Made by a program: the position numbers and the translations under genes. A stretch of 13,036 nt of DNA from Deltaproteobacteria bacterium (GTDB lineage Bacteria; Desulfobacterota; Desulfobacteria; Desulfobacterales; SURF-7). Each line of letters begins with the position of its first letter. Positions within the stretch are counted from its first letter, which is position 1. Under the pieces are notes generated by a model. That model worked only from the letters and a program-made list of their open reading frames with translations. It was not told where the DNA came from and did no database searches. Below are positions 7,789 to 13,036 of this stretch, piece after piece. The stretch spans positions 1 through 13,036 of the forward strand of contig JAFDJC010000065.1 in the NCBI GenBank assembly GCA_019307665.1, written 5' to 3'.

Positions 7789-8409
7789 TTATTTTTTTTC
7801 AATCCCCTTAAAAACCAACTCGCAAATATCATCCGTAATTTGATCAGGCGAGATCTCCCTATTAAAAATAATGCTGGTAAAGCATGCCTGCTCAATACAG
7901 CCAAGGATGCATTGCCGGATAAAGCCGGGTGATAGGTCCTCACGGATTTCATTGTTTTTAACACCTTCTTCGACAATTCCCAGTAAAATGTTGTTGTATT
8001 GTTTTACCAGGTCATACGTATCGCTCTTGTAATAGTCAGGGTGATTTCTCACTTCAATTAAAAGGATCTTGGCAAACACACGATTAGTGGCGTAAATATT
8101 GCTATGTGACCAGACCAGCTTCCTGATCTTGTTTTTCGCTCCTTTTATTCCTTTAATATCAATTCTGGACTGAATGAGATAGGCATTCAGGTATTCACTG
8201 AGTACCTGATGCAATAAATCCCTCTTATCTTTAAAATATTTGTAAATCAGGGCTTCAGTCACTCCTGCAGTCCTGGCGATTTCAGCAGTAGTGATAGCAC
8301 TAAAGTCCTTTACACTCAGAAGTGCTTTGAGGGCTTCTGCAATCTTCACTTTTCCACGGGGCGGCGGTTTTTCCTCTATCCGGCTTGTTGGTACTGATTT
8401 GGTTTCCAT
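7789..8409 (-). CDS. TetR/AcrR-family transcriptional regulator
   Basis: This 206-residue protein has the TetR DNA-binding domain near the N-terminus: an unstructured leader (1-20), then KIAEALKALLSVKDFSAITTA and the helix-turn-helix TAEIARTAGVTEALIYKYFKDKRDLL (41-66), whose end (IYKYFKDKRDLL) is the classic family signature. The C-terminal half is all-helical ligand-binding domain. It lies inside the operon it probably controls, 19 bases after the MaoC gene and 23 bases before the truncated carboxyltransferase. Related regulators in CoA-metabolism operons respond to acyl-CoA molecules, so an acyl-CoA ligand is plausible here, but this is inferred from context. Candidate operators lie in 9596-9830. 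Confidence 0.88.
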   Translation of the reverse strand: METKSVPTSRIEEKPPPRGKVKIAEALKALLSVKDFSAITTAEIARTAGVTEALIYKYFKDKRDLLHQVLSEYLNAYLIQSRIDIKGIKGAKNKIRKLVWSHSNIYATNRVFAKILLIEVRNHPDYYKSDTYDLVKQYNNILLGIVEEGVKNNEIREDLSPGFIRQCILGCIEQACFTSIIFNREISPDQITDDICELVFKGIEKK

Positions 8410-8428
8410 GTCAACTATTCTCTTATCC

Positions 8429-8869
8429 CTATCCTTTTTTATGCAGCATTACCTTCATATTCATTATCACCACATCCTCGTTTCGCTGGTTTTTCACTAG
8501 AGCGTTAAACGTAATAACACCTCCGATTTCTTCTTTATCCTTTTTTTCAGCCACTTCCATCTCTACCCTGATTGTATCACCGGTTTTTGTCGGTGCAAGG
8601 TAACGCACCTTGTCTATGCCGTAAAATGCTACAATAGCCATTTCATACAATGGCATTAGTCCTGATGCTGCGGTTAACACAAGAAACCCATGGGCAATGC
8701 GTTCGCCGAACGGACTCTTTTTTGCATATTCAACATCCACATGAAGGGGATACCAATCCCCGCTGAACATGGAAAACATTACAATATCCGCTTCAGTAAT
8801 TGTCCTTCCTCTTGTCGTAATTTTTTCACCAATTGAAAAGTCTTCAAAATATTTCATCTTTGGCTTCAT
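8429..8869 (-). CDS. MaoC-family hotdog dehydratase/hydratase with catalytic residues
   Basis: This 146-residue single-hotdog protein resembles (R)-specific enoyl-CoA hydratases: RTITEADIVMF, then GDWYPLHVD (37-45) with Asp38 and His43 in the expected catalytic positions, PFGERIAHG (53-61) and KVRYLAPTKTGDTI. It would hydrate 2-enoyl-CoA or similar thioesters. GGAGGG is 7 bases before ATG 8869. The start codon directly abuts the TAA (8872-8870) of the acyl-CoA dehydrogenase remnant, which suggests the two were translationally coupled when that gene was whole. It is followed after 19 bases by the TetR gene. The exact substrate cannot be read from sequence. Confidence 0.88.
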   Translation of the reverse strand: MKPKMKYFEDFSIGEKITTRGRTITEADIVMFSMFSGDWYPLHVDVEYAKKSPFGERIAHGFLVLTAASGLMPLYEMAIVAFYGIDKVRYLAPTKTGDTIRVEMEVAEKKDKEEIGGVITFNALVKNQRNEDVVIMNMKVMLHKKG

Positions 8870-8983
8870 TTAATAACCCTCCATTTTTGCAATAACATCC
8901 AACATAACTTCATCGGCCCCTCCGCCAACAGACATCATACGGGCGTCTCTATAGTACCTTGAAATCAGCATCTCGTTCATGAA
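8870..8983 (-). pseudogene. C-terminal remnant of an acyl-CoA dehydrogenase
   Basis: On the minus strand this region reads FMNEMLISRYYRDARMMS then VGGGADEVMLDVIAKMEGY and TAA (8872-8870). That is the conserved end of acyl-CoA dehydrogenases, where the catalytic-domain segment ...RYYRDAR....G.G..E is followed by a short tail. About 37 codons are recognisable. Upstream in the same frame, to a stop at 9028-9026, the residues (RWDQKVILLIS) do not match the family. The expected HGG.G.. part and the first ~340 residues are absent. This gene is 5'-truncated beyond function. It sits directly before the MaoC start codon in the position of an operon member. Confidence 0.8.
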
Positions 8984-9014
8984 GCTTATTAAAAGGATTA
9001 CTTTCTGATCCCAT
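8949..9014 (-). pseudogene. Start region of an unidentified gene, joined out of frame to the dehydrogenase remnant
   Basis: AAGGAGG (minus strand 9027-9021) is 6 bases before ATG 9014, an excellent translation start. The frame reads MGSESNPFNKLHERD and a few more residues, then TAG at 8951-8949, 21 residues in all. Its last codons overlap the acyl-CoA dehydrogenase remnant in a different frame. I do not recognise the peptide. The best reading is the original 5' end of a gene (possibly the same one) joined by deletion to a dehydrogenase 3' end, so the product would be a short non-functional peptide. A 16-base near-palindrome (9030-9045) lies just upstream of the ribosome site. Confidence 0.35.
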
Positions 9015-9073
9015 CTAATGCCTCCTTATAATTTCGTATGAAATTTAAAAAATAGTGCTCCATATAATGTGTT

Positions 9074-9568
9074 TTATAATGGGTCATCCGGTGGAAGGTA
9101 GAGAATGGTCTCGGTGAAATCCACGGTGATCACCTCATGCTGATTCTTTATCAGATGACGCATAGCCACAAGGGTATAGCCCTTCTTTGTTTTCTTTTTG
9201 ATTTTTGCTTCGCCATCAACTCTTAGGGTGTCTCCCGGGAAGACAGGTGATTTAATTCTGGCCTCAAGCCCTGCCATGCCACCGACAAATCCAACTTTTT
9301 CGTCCATGAGAACCTTGTCAAGTATTCCTTTAATGATCGGTGCCACAAGTCCCATTCCAATGGATATAATCAGCGGTGCCGGTGCGAACCTCTTTCTGTG
9401 GGATTCCGGCATATATTTGTTGATGTACTCCATGTCCACAAATATAGGTTCATGAAGCCCCACCAGATTAACAAAATTGACTATATCTGTTTCCGTAATG
9501 GTTCTTCGGGCTGAGGTAAAATGATGAATTGGATATTGGATATTATCAGCATGTACGGATTGCGACAT
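9074..9568 (-). CDS. MaoC-like hotdog protein lacking the catalytic Asp/His
   Basis: From ATG 9568 this is 164 residues. Its N-terminal half aligns closely with the neighbouring MaoC protein at residues 21-45 (RRTITETDIVNFVNLVGLHEPIFVD against GRTITEADIVMF..GDWYPLHVD), but the catalytic Asp and His positions are Leu38 and Phe43. The motif HG after PFGERIA is also replaced (RFAPAPL). The rest (PVFPGDTLRVDGEAKIKKKTKKG) is typical of FAS1-type dehydratase hotdogs. I infer a non-catalytic partner that pairs with the active MaoC at 8429-8869. GGAG is 5 bases before ATG 9568, so I reject the upstream ATG at 9595. It is the first gene of the minus-strand acyl-CoA cluster, so the operon promoter should lie in 9569-9830. 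Confidence 0.82.
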   Translation of the reverse strand: MSQSVHADNIQYPIHHFTSARRTITETDIVNFVNLVGLHEPIFVDMEYINKYMPESHRKRFAPAPLIISIGMGLVAPIIKGILDKVLMDEKVGFVGGMAGLEARIKSPVFPGDTLRVDGEAKIKKKTKKGYTLVAMRHLIKNQHEVITVDFTETILYLPPDDPL

Positions 9569-9609
9569 TACAACTCCTTTGATGTGCCCAAACATGGGCA
9601 GCCTATTTG

Positions 9610-9634
9610 TTATAGTTAGCTTTATTAACCATAA
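9610..9634. promoter_or_regulatory. Inverted repeat, candidate TetR operator
   Basis: TTATAGTTA (9610-9618) and TAACCATAA (9626-9634) form 9-base inverted arms with one mismatch and a 7-base spacer. It lies 42 bases upstream of the first MaoC-like gene, in the only long divergent gap of the cluster, where a TetR dimer could control the operon. Binding is inferred from position and symmetry only. Confidence 0.35.
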
Positions 9635-9747
9635 TTTTTTTAATTATTTTATGTAGTTAATATGATTTAGGTGATTATAAAATTATTTAAGTTAGTTTTA
9701 CTCACCCGAGGGAGGCTTGTCAAGAAGCTTTTAACTTTTTTTTTAAA

Positions 9748-9770
9748 AGGCCTGTTGATTAACATGGCCT
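9748..9770. promoter_or_regulatory. Second inverted repeat in the divergent promoter region
   Basis: AGGCC and GGCCT form outer arms around TGTTGATTAACA, itself an imperfect palindrome, with one asymmetric base. It lies about 60 bases before the phosphatase start and stands out in GC content from its AT-rich surroundings. It could be an operator or the stem of a 5'-leader structure. No promoter hexamers could be assigned near it. Confidence 0.3.
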
Positions 9771-9830
9771 ATACAGTGTATTATTTCTTTGATTTGATAC
9801 GCGCCTTATAAAAAAACTTTTGAAGCTGAC

Positions 9831-10472
9831 ATGGTTATGGAAAAAATTTTTGCAGTCGGAGATATACATGGTTGTTTTGATAAGCTTATTGAATTAATGG
9901 ACACAATTGATGTCGATTTTGATATGGACAGGCTTATCTTCTTAGGCGACTATATTGATCGCGGCCCGGAATCATATAATGTTATGGAATATCTGATAGA
10001 ACTAAAAAGCCGCCATAATAATATCGTATTTCTTAAGGGAAATCATGAAGAAATGCTTGAAAACTATATATCAGGGACGGATCGACTTGCGTACCTTGCA
10101 AACGGAGGACATACTACGATAGACAGTTATATCAATGCAGGAATAACGCCTAAAAAAAATCTGCTTCCAGAAGACCATGTTAATTTTTTAAAATCACTTG
10201 ATCTTTTTTATGAGACTGATAATTATATTTTTGTTCATGCGGGATTAAGAGAAAAAATTCCTCTTAAAAAGCAGGTTCCGGAGGACCTGTTATGGATACG
10301 GAGAAGCTTTGTCAAATCATCTTACGATTTTGGCAAAAGGGTTGTATTTGGGCATACTCCGCTTCCTGAACCACTTGTGCAGAACAACAAAATAGGAATA
10401 GACACCGGTGCTGTTTACGGCAAAAAGCTAACCTGTGTTGAGTTGCCGGCACTTAATTTTTACAGTGTTTAA
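9831..10472 (+). CDS. Metallophosphoesterase of the PPP (serine/threonine phosphatase / ApaH) family
   Basis: This 213-residue protein has all the PPP-family metal and active-site motifs: GDIHG (10-14, Asp11 and His13), GDYIDRGPES (39-48), GNHE (70-73), VHAGL (135-139) and FGHTPLP (173-179), ending with the usual IDTGAVYGKKLTCVEL. Such enzymes bind two metal ions and hydrolyse phosphoester bonds. Members of this small bacterial group act as protein phosphatases or diadenosine tetraphosphatases, and sequence alone does not choose. It begins with MVMEK, so ATG 9837 is an alternative start. It is the first of three tightly packed plus-strand genes, 13 bases before the PfkB kinase. Confidence 0.92.
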   Translation: MVMEKIFAVGDIHGCFDKLIELMDTIDVDFDMDRLIFLGDYIDRGPESYNVMEYLIELKSRHNNIVFLKGNHEEMLENYISGTDRLAYLANGGHTTIDSYINAGITPKKNLLPEDHVNFLKSLDLFYETDNYIFVHAGLREKIPLKKQVPEDLLWIRRSFVKSSYDFGKRVVFGHTPLPEPLVQNNKIGIDTGAVYGKKLTCVELPALNFYSV

Positions 10473-10485
10473 CAGGTAATATAAT

Positions 10486-11460
10486 ATGGATAGGGGGAAA
10501 AAAATAATTGGCCTGGGATCGGCTCTCGTTGATATTCTTGTGAATGAAAATGATGATTTTCTTGCTGACACTGGGGCTAAAAAGGGTGGAATGACGCTTG
10601 TTGACAGTATGTTTATTGAAAATGCATTGTCAAAAACAGATGGCAAGCCCCATGTTGTTCCAGGGGGATCTGCCTGTAATACCATTATCGGTATTAGCCG
10701 TCTTGGAGGGAATGGCTGTTTTGTGGGAAAATGCGGTGAAGACGAACTCGGGGAAATGTTTGAAAAAGACCTGAAGGAAAACAGGGTGAATCCGATGCTG
10801 TTCAGGTCCTCAACTCCGACCGGACGAGTCCTGTCGGTTGTTACACCTGATGCCCAGCGTACCATGTTTACCTACCTGGGGGCTTCTTCGGAAATGATGG
10901 CAAAAGAGATTACGGAAAAGTCTTTTGAAGGCGCTTCGATTGTACATATTGAAGGGTATCTCCTGTTTAACCAGGAGCTAATGCTATGTGCTTTACAAAC
11001 GGCGAAAACAGCAGGAGCTCGTGTATCTTTGGATCTGGCAAGTTTCAATGTTGTTGAACAGTCAAAAGATATTCTGAATGAAATCGTATCCAAGTATGTT
11101 GATATACTTATCGCAAACGAAGATGAGGCACGTATTTTTACAGGATATGCTGATGAAGACAGTGCGGTATCTGCTCTTGGAAAAAACGTTGAGGTAGCCG
11201 TATTAAAACTGGGCAAGCAGGGCAGCATTATTTTTAATCAAGGCAAAGCGATTAGGGTTGAGCCTGTTGGTTCAGGTGACATTATTGATACAACAGGGGC
11301 GGGCGATCTTTGGGCATCAGGCTTTCTGTTTGGACTTGAAAATGAGTTTCCATATGAAAAATGCGGCGCACTTGCTTCTGCATGCGGCTATGAAGTATGC
11401 CGTGTTATGGGGGCCAACATTCCTAAGGAAGGTTGGGCTCGAATTAATAAAGGGATATAG
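10486..11460 (+). CDS. PfkB-family kinase (adenosine kinase-like / ribokinase-like)
   Basis: This 324-residue protein matches the PfkB family. It begins with KIIGLGSALVDILV, carries the substrate-binding GGSACNTI (60-67) with SRLGG, has the VGKCGEDELG segment (80-89), and ends with the ATP-binding and catalytic motif DTTGAGDLWASGFLFG (268-283), with Asp274 as the expected catalytic base. It would phosphorylate a sugar or nucleoside with ATP. The DLWASG ending and overall pattern resemble adenosine kinase-like members, but the substrate is uncertain. It starts 13 bases after the phosphatase stop, with AGGT upstream of the ATG, and is followed after 12 bases by the TPR gene. Confidence 0.9.
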   Translation: MDRGKKIIGLGSALVDILVNENDDFLADTGAKKGGMTLVDSMFIENALSKTDGKPHVVPGGSACNTIIGISRLGGNGCFVGKCGEDELGEMFEKDLKENRVNPMLFRSSTPTGRVLSVVTPDAQRTMFTYLGASSEMMAKEITEKSFEGASIVHIEGYLLFNQELMLCALQTAKTAGARVSLDLASFNVVEQSKDILNEIVSKYVDILIANEDEARIFTGYADEDSAVSALGKNVEVAVLKLGKQGSIIFNQGKAIRVEPVGSGDIIDTTGAGDLWASGFLFGLENEFPYEKCGALASACGYEVCRVMGANIPKEGWARINKGI

Positions 11461-11472
11461 GAATTAATTATT

Positions 11473-12174
11473 ATGGTTAGTTATAACAGGGTATCTTTGG
11501 CTCGAAAAAAAGAACTTGATCAACAGGATGGTGTTTCTGCTGTTTTAAGCAGACTGTTTGAAATTACAATGACACACAAGACAAAACTGATCAGCGGCCT
11601 TGTCGTTGTCTTTGTTGCCATGGCTCTTTTTACAGGTGTTTTCTATTTTCGTAACAGGTCTGAAACCATTGCTTTTAACGAATTAAATAACTGCGAAGCC
11701 AAATATAATAGTGAGCAGATAAAAAACAATAGTCCCAAGGAAGTTTATGCAGCCGTAAATAACGATTATCGGCTTATTCTTAAAAACCATTCAGGAACCG
11801 TTGCGGCCAAGATGTCAAAAATACGACTTGCAGGCATATGTTATGATGCGGGTCATTTTGATGATGCTGTTTCGCTGTATCAAAAGGCGCTGCCTGACTT
11901 TAAGGAAGACCCTTTTTTTGAAAGTATGATTTTAAATGGTCTTGCTTATTCATATGAAGCGGGTAATAACAAGAGCAAAGCAATCAAATATTTTGAAATG
12001 GTCGCATCTGATAATAAATCGGCAATGAAAGATGAAGCGCTTTATAATCTGGGTCGTATTTACGATGAAACCGGAGAAGCTGAAAAAAGCCTGGAAATAT
12101 ATAAGCGGCTTTTTGAAGAGCATCCTGATTCTATGTATAACAAATTTGCTGGTGAAAAAGTCGCCTCAGGATAA
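11473..12174 (+). CDS. Membrane-anchored TPR protein (YfgM-like)
   Basis: This 233-residue protein has a cytoplasmic N-terminus (about 1-38), one membrane helix (39-58, SGLVVVFVAMALFTGVFYF) and a soluble domain with tetratricopeptide repeats (about 118-230). The repeats show alternating Ala/Tyr/Leu patterns such as AGICYDAGHFDDAVSLYQKAL and YNLGRIYDETGEAEKSLEIY. This layout matches the YfgM-like family, periplasmic TPR proteins linked to the SecYEG translocon and chaperones. It is the last gene of the phosphatase-kinase-TPR unit. Which partner it binds here is unknown. Confidence 0.8.
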   Translation: MVSYNRVSLARKKELDQQDGVSAVLSRLFEITMTHKTKLISGLVVVFVAMALFTGVFYFRNRSETIAFNELNNCEAKYNSEQIKNNSPKEVYAAVNNDYRLILKNHSGTVAAKMSKIRLAGICYDAGHFDDAVSLYQKALPDFKEDPFFESMILNGLAYSYEAGNNKSKAIKYFEMVASDNKSAMKDEALYNLGRIYDETGEAEKSLEIYKRLFEEHPDSMYNKFAGEKVASG

Positions 12175-12221
12175 GCATCGATATTTTCTTTGTCTTAAAC
12201 GAAGAAGCTTAAACGAAAAAA

Positions 12222-12250
12222 TTGACTTTTTAATGACAATCTGCTAAAGT
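12222..12250 (+). promoter_or_regulatory. Sigma-70-like promoter
   Basis: TTGACT (12222-12227) and TAAAGT (12245-12250) are separated by exactly 17 bases, close to the consensus TTGACA-17-TATAAT. A tandem CTTAAACGAA repeat lies immediately upstream and an 18-base near-palindrome (12268-12285) lies just beyond the expected transcription start. Nothing downstream on the plus strand is coded before the IS200 element. Confidence 0.5.
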
Positions 12251-12267
12251 GTTTTAAAGAATACAGG

Positions 12268-12285
12268 GTATGGTATATATCATAC
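12268..12285. promoter_or_regulatory. Palindrome next to the promoter, candidate operator
   Basis: GTATGGTATATATCATAC matches its own reverse complement at 16 of 18 positions. It lies about 10-28 bases downstream of the expected transcription start of the sigma-70-like promoter, a usual place for a repressor operator. The regulator is unknown. Confidence 0.35.
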
Positions 12286-12342
12286 ACAAAACACTGCTTT
12301 TGGTTTAGAAAATCTTTCCGTATTTTTAATATACTCTATTAC

Positions 12343-12367
12343 TTCAGACAGATAAGTCTGTCCTGAG
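12343..12367 (+). other. Hairpin in leader
   Basis: GACAGA (12347-12352) and TCTGTC (12357-12362) pair around TAAG, and the flanking bases (TTCA/TGAG) extend the stem with a bulge. No T-run follows, so it is not a classic terminator; it may be a protein site or RNA element ahead of the sigma-54-like site. Confidence 0.35.
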
Positions 12368-12371
12368 AAAC

Positions 12372-12388
12372 TTGGCACAAATCATGTA
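12372..12388 (+). promoter_or_regulatory. Sigma-54-like promoter (weak)
   Basis: TTGGCAC (12372-12378) is a perfect -24 element. Five bases later ATGTA (12384-12388) occupies the -12 position, where TTGCA is usual, with GT instead of the invariant GC. The spacing fits sigma-54 promoters, but the -12 change makes activity uncertain. Confidence 0.3.
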
Positions 12389-12484
12389 TTCTTTGCCGAT
12401 GAATAATAATTGATTAGATACCGGTTTTTTTTAATTGGCGAATCAACCCGGAAAAACTTTTTTTCAAGGAGCTAAGTAAATAAT

Positions 12485-12504
12485 CCCCGCCTTAAAAGGC
12501 GGGG
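12485..12504. repeat. IS200 end hairpin, also candidate terminator
   Basis: CCCCGCC and GGCGGGG pair around TTAAAA, with a possible T-A extension of the stem. The right-hand strand runs into CTTTT, so it can terminate transcription in the plus direction, and it starts 3 bases after the transposase stop on the minus strand, so it may also terminate that gene. Confidence 0.7.
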
Positions 12505-12507
12505 CTT

Positions 12508-12939
12508 TTAGAATAGCTCCAACTGTTGAGGCCCTTTTGTCTTATGTTTATGATATTCAATATATTTTTTGATAACGTCTTTTGTTACTTTATCCCCTAC
12601 TGTCCGGACAAAATAACCATCTTCCCAAAATTCACCTCCCCACAATTCCTTTTTTACATCAGGGAAGATTTGAAAAATTCTTCTTGCAGATTGCCCTTTA
12701 AATCGTTGCACTACTTGAGAAATCGAATATCGGGGTGGAAAACCCAAAAATATATGCACATGATCTTTAGCAATCTCCATTGCCTCTATCTCAAAATCAT
12801 TCGCCACTGCAATCTCTTTGAAAACTGTCTCAACATACTCTCGAATAGCCCCCTGCAATATCCATTTCCGATATTTGGGAGCCCATACCAAATGGTATCT
12901 TGTATCGTACACTGCATGACTGGTTCTTTTAATCGCCAT
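12508..12939 (-). CDS. tnpA: IS200-family Y1 (HUH) transposase
   Basis: This 143-residue protein is a typical IS200 TnpA. It begins SHAVYDTRYHLVWAPKYRK, has the HUH metal-binding motif DHVHIFLGFPP (His60 and His62), the FKGQSAR segment (80-86) and WEDGYFVRTVGDKV (105-118), then the catalytic tyrosine helix IKKYIEYH (123-130, Tyr126). It cuts and joins single-stranded DNA at the element's hairpin ends. The motifs and length are intact, so it may still be active. No strong ribosome site precedes the ATG, in keeping with the low expression usual for IS200. Confidence 0.93.
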   Translation of the reverse strand: MAIKRTSHAVYDTRYHLVWAPKYRKWILQGAIREYVETVFKEIAVANDFEIEAMEIAKDHVHIFLGFPPRYSISQVVQRFKGQSARRIFQIFPDVKKELWGGEFWEDGYFVRTVGDKVTKDVIKKYIEYHKHKTKGPQQLELF

Positions 12940-12976
12940 GCAATCATCTTAATAGATTTTAAACCGTTTTTAAAGG

Positions 12977-13020
12977 ATGACGTTTCATCCCCGCCATAAA
13001 TGGCGGGGTATTCACGTCAT
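12977..13020. repeat. IS200 transposase-upstream end structure
   Basis: The inner hairpin CCCCGCCA-TAAA-TGGCGGGG (12989-13008, 8-bp stem) is enclosed by a perfect outer repeat ATGACGT (12977-12983) and ACGTCAT (13014-13020). The minus strand reads GTGAATACCCCGCC at the element edge. It probably contains the transposase recognition structure at the element's left end. Confidence 0.6.
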
Positions 13021-13036
13021 ATTTTTCATAAACCAG

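Larger units (their letters stand above)
12175..12484. other. Gene-free leader between TPR gene and IS200 element
   Basis: This stretch of about 310 bases has no convincing gene. It holds a tandem 10-base repeat CTTAAACGAA (12194-12203 and 12208-12217), a sigma-70-like promoter, a palindrome, a hairpin, a sigma-54-like site and a Shine-Dalgarno AAGGAG (12466-12471), which is followed by no start codon before the IS200 hairpin. The only short ATG frame (12271, 12 codons) has no useful ribosome site. I read it as a regulated 5' leader whose gene now lies beyond the IS element. Confidence 0.5.
12485..13008 (-). mobile_element. IS200-type insertion sequence (single transposase, subterminal hairpins)
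   Basis: One Y1 transposase gene on the minus strand is bracketed by two similar GC-rich hairpins, CCCCGCC/GGCGGGG at 12485-12504 and 12989-13008. There are no terminal inverted repeats or visible target duplications, as expected for IS200/IS605 elements, which move as single-stranded DNA. There is no accessory tnpB, so it is the IS200 subgroup. By gene orientation the right-hand hairpin belongs to the left (transposase-upstream) end. Exact ends are not certain; an outer repeat ATGACGT/ACGTCAT extends the right-hand structure to 12977-13020. Confidence 0.8.

Noticed and set aside
7710..7976. 88-residue minus-strand open frame across the TetR end and the carboxyltransferase start
   Set aside because: It overlaps both well-supported genes in another frame, and its sequence is basic and low in structure. 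I see no ribosome site or family match.
9728..9749. CTTTTAA/TTAAAAG hairpin with a T-run as a terminator
   Set aside because: The stem is almost entirely A/T and the T-run is inside the loop rather than after the stem. It also lies far from any gene end.
10428..10865. 145-residue minus-strand open frame opposite the PfkB kinase gene
   Set aside because: It lies entirely opposite a clear PfkB gene and the phosphatase end; residue composition is that of an antisense shadow.
12271..12309. 12-codon frame MVYIIHKTLLLV as a leader peptide
   Set aside because: AGGG is too close to the ATG to serve as a ribosome site, and the peptide has no run of regulatory codons.
12526..12999. 157-residue plus-strand open frame opposite the transposase
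   Set aside because: It is antisense to the IS200 transposase, cysteine- and phenylalanine-rich, and without motifs.
12485..13008. Similar GC-rich hairpins as a CRISPR or REP array
   Set aside because: There are only two copies, they lie on either side of one transposase gene, and they are explained by IS200 ends.

Overview
The window is a moderately AT-rich stretch of bacterial chromosome. I infer a Gram-negative, probably Desulfobacterota-like, organism, because it combines an MCE/Mla envelope lipid-transport operon, a MobB molybdenum-cofactor gene, an acyl-CoA carboxylase/MaoC/TetR catabolic cluster and single-domain radical SAM genes. No rRNA or protein-by-protein search backs this, so taxonomy is inference only.

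Layout: (1) 1-1945, plus strand: end of an MlaE-type permease, an MlaF-type ABC subunit whose nucleotide-binding motifs are almost all lost, and an MlaD-type MCE protein. (2) 1935-2420, minus: mobB interrupted by an in-frame TAA beside an 11-A tract. (3) 2547-2954, plus: unknown membrane-anchored 135-aa protein. (4) 2932-5871, minus: radical SAM protein, then transketolase. (5) 6017-9568, minus: a fatty-acid/CoA-type cluster with two MaoC-like hotdog proteins, a TetR regulator, an acyl-CoA carboxylase carboxyltransferase reduced to its first 107 residues and an intact biotin carboxylase. Between the two MaoC genes lies a scar: the last ~40 codons of an acyl-CoA dehydrogenase joined out of frame to a good ribosome-binding site and start codon. 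(6) 9569-9830: AT-rich divergent promoter region with two inverted repeats. (7) 9831-12174, plus: tightly packed phosphatase, PfkB-family sugar/nucleoside kinase and membrane-anchored TPR protein. (8) 12175-12484: gene-free leader with promoter-like signals and a strong Shine-Dalgarno but no start codon. (9) 12485-13020: an IS200-type element with one Y1 HUH transposase between two GC-rich hairpins.

How it fits together: genes in (1) would form a phospholipid transporter between the membranes. The cluster in (5) looks like the remains of a TetR-controlled acyl-CoA degradation or carboxylation operon that has suffered at least two deletions, while neighbouring housekeeping genes (transketolase, biotin carboxylase, PfkB kinase) are intact. 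The IS200 element appears to sit between the leader and the body of a gene that would continue beyond the right edge.

I see no convincing new multi-gene defence or CRISPR-like system. The most interesting items are the degenerate MlaF, the decayed acyl-CoA operon with a predicted catalytic/non-catalytic MaoC pair, the broken mobB, and the orphaned leader in front of the IS200 element.
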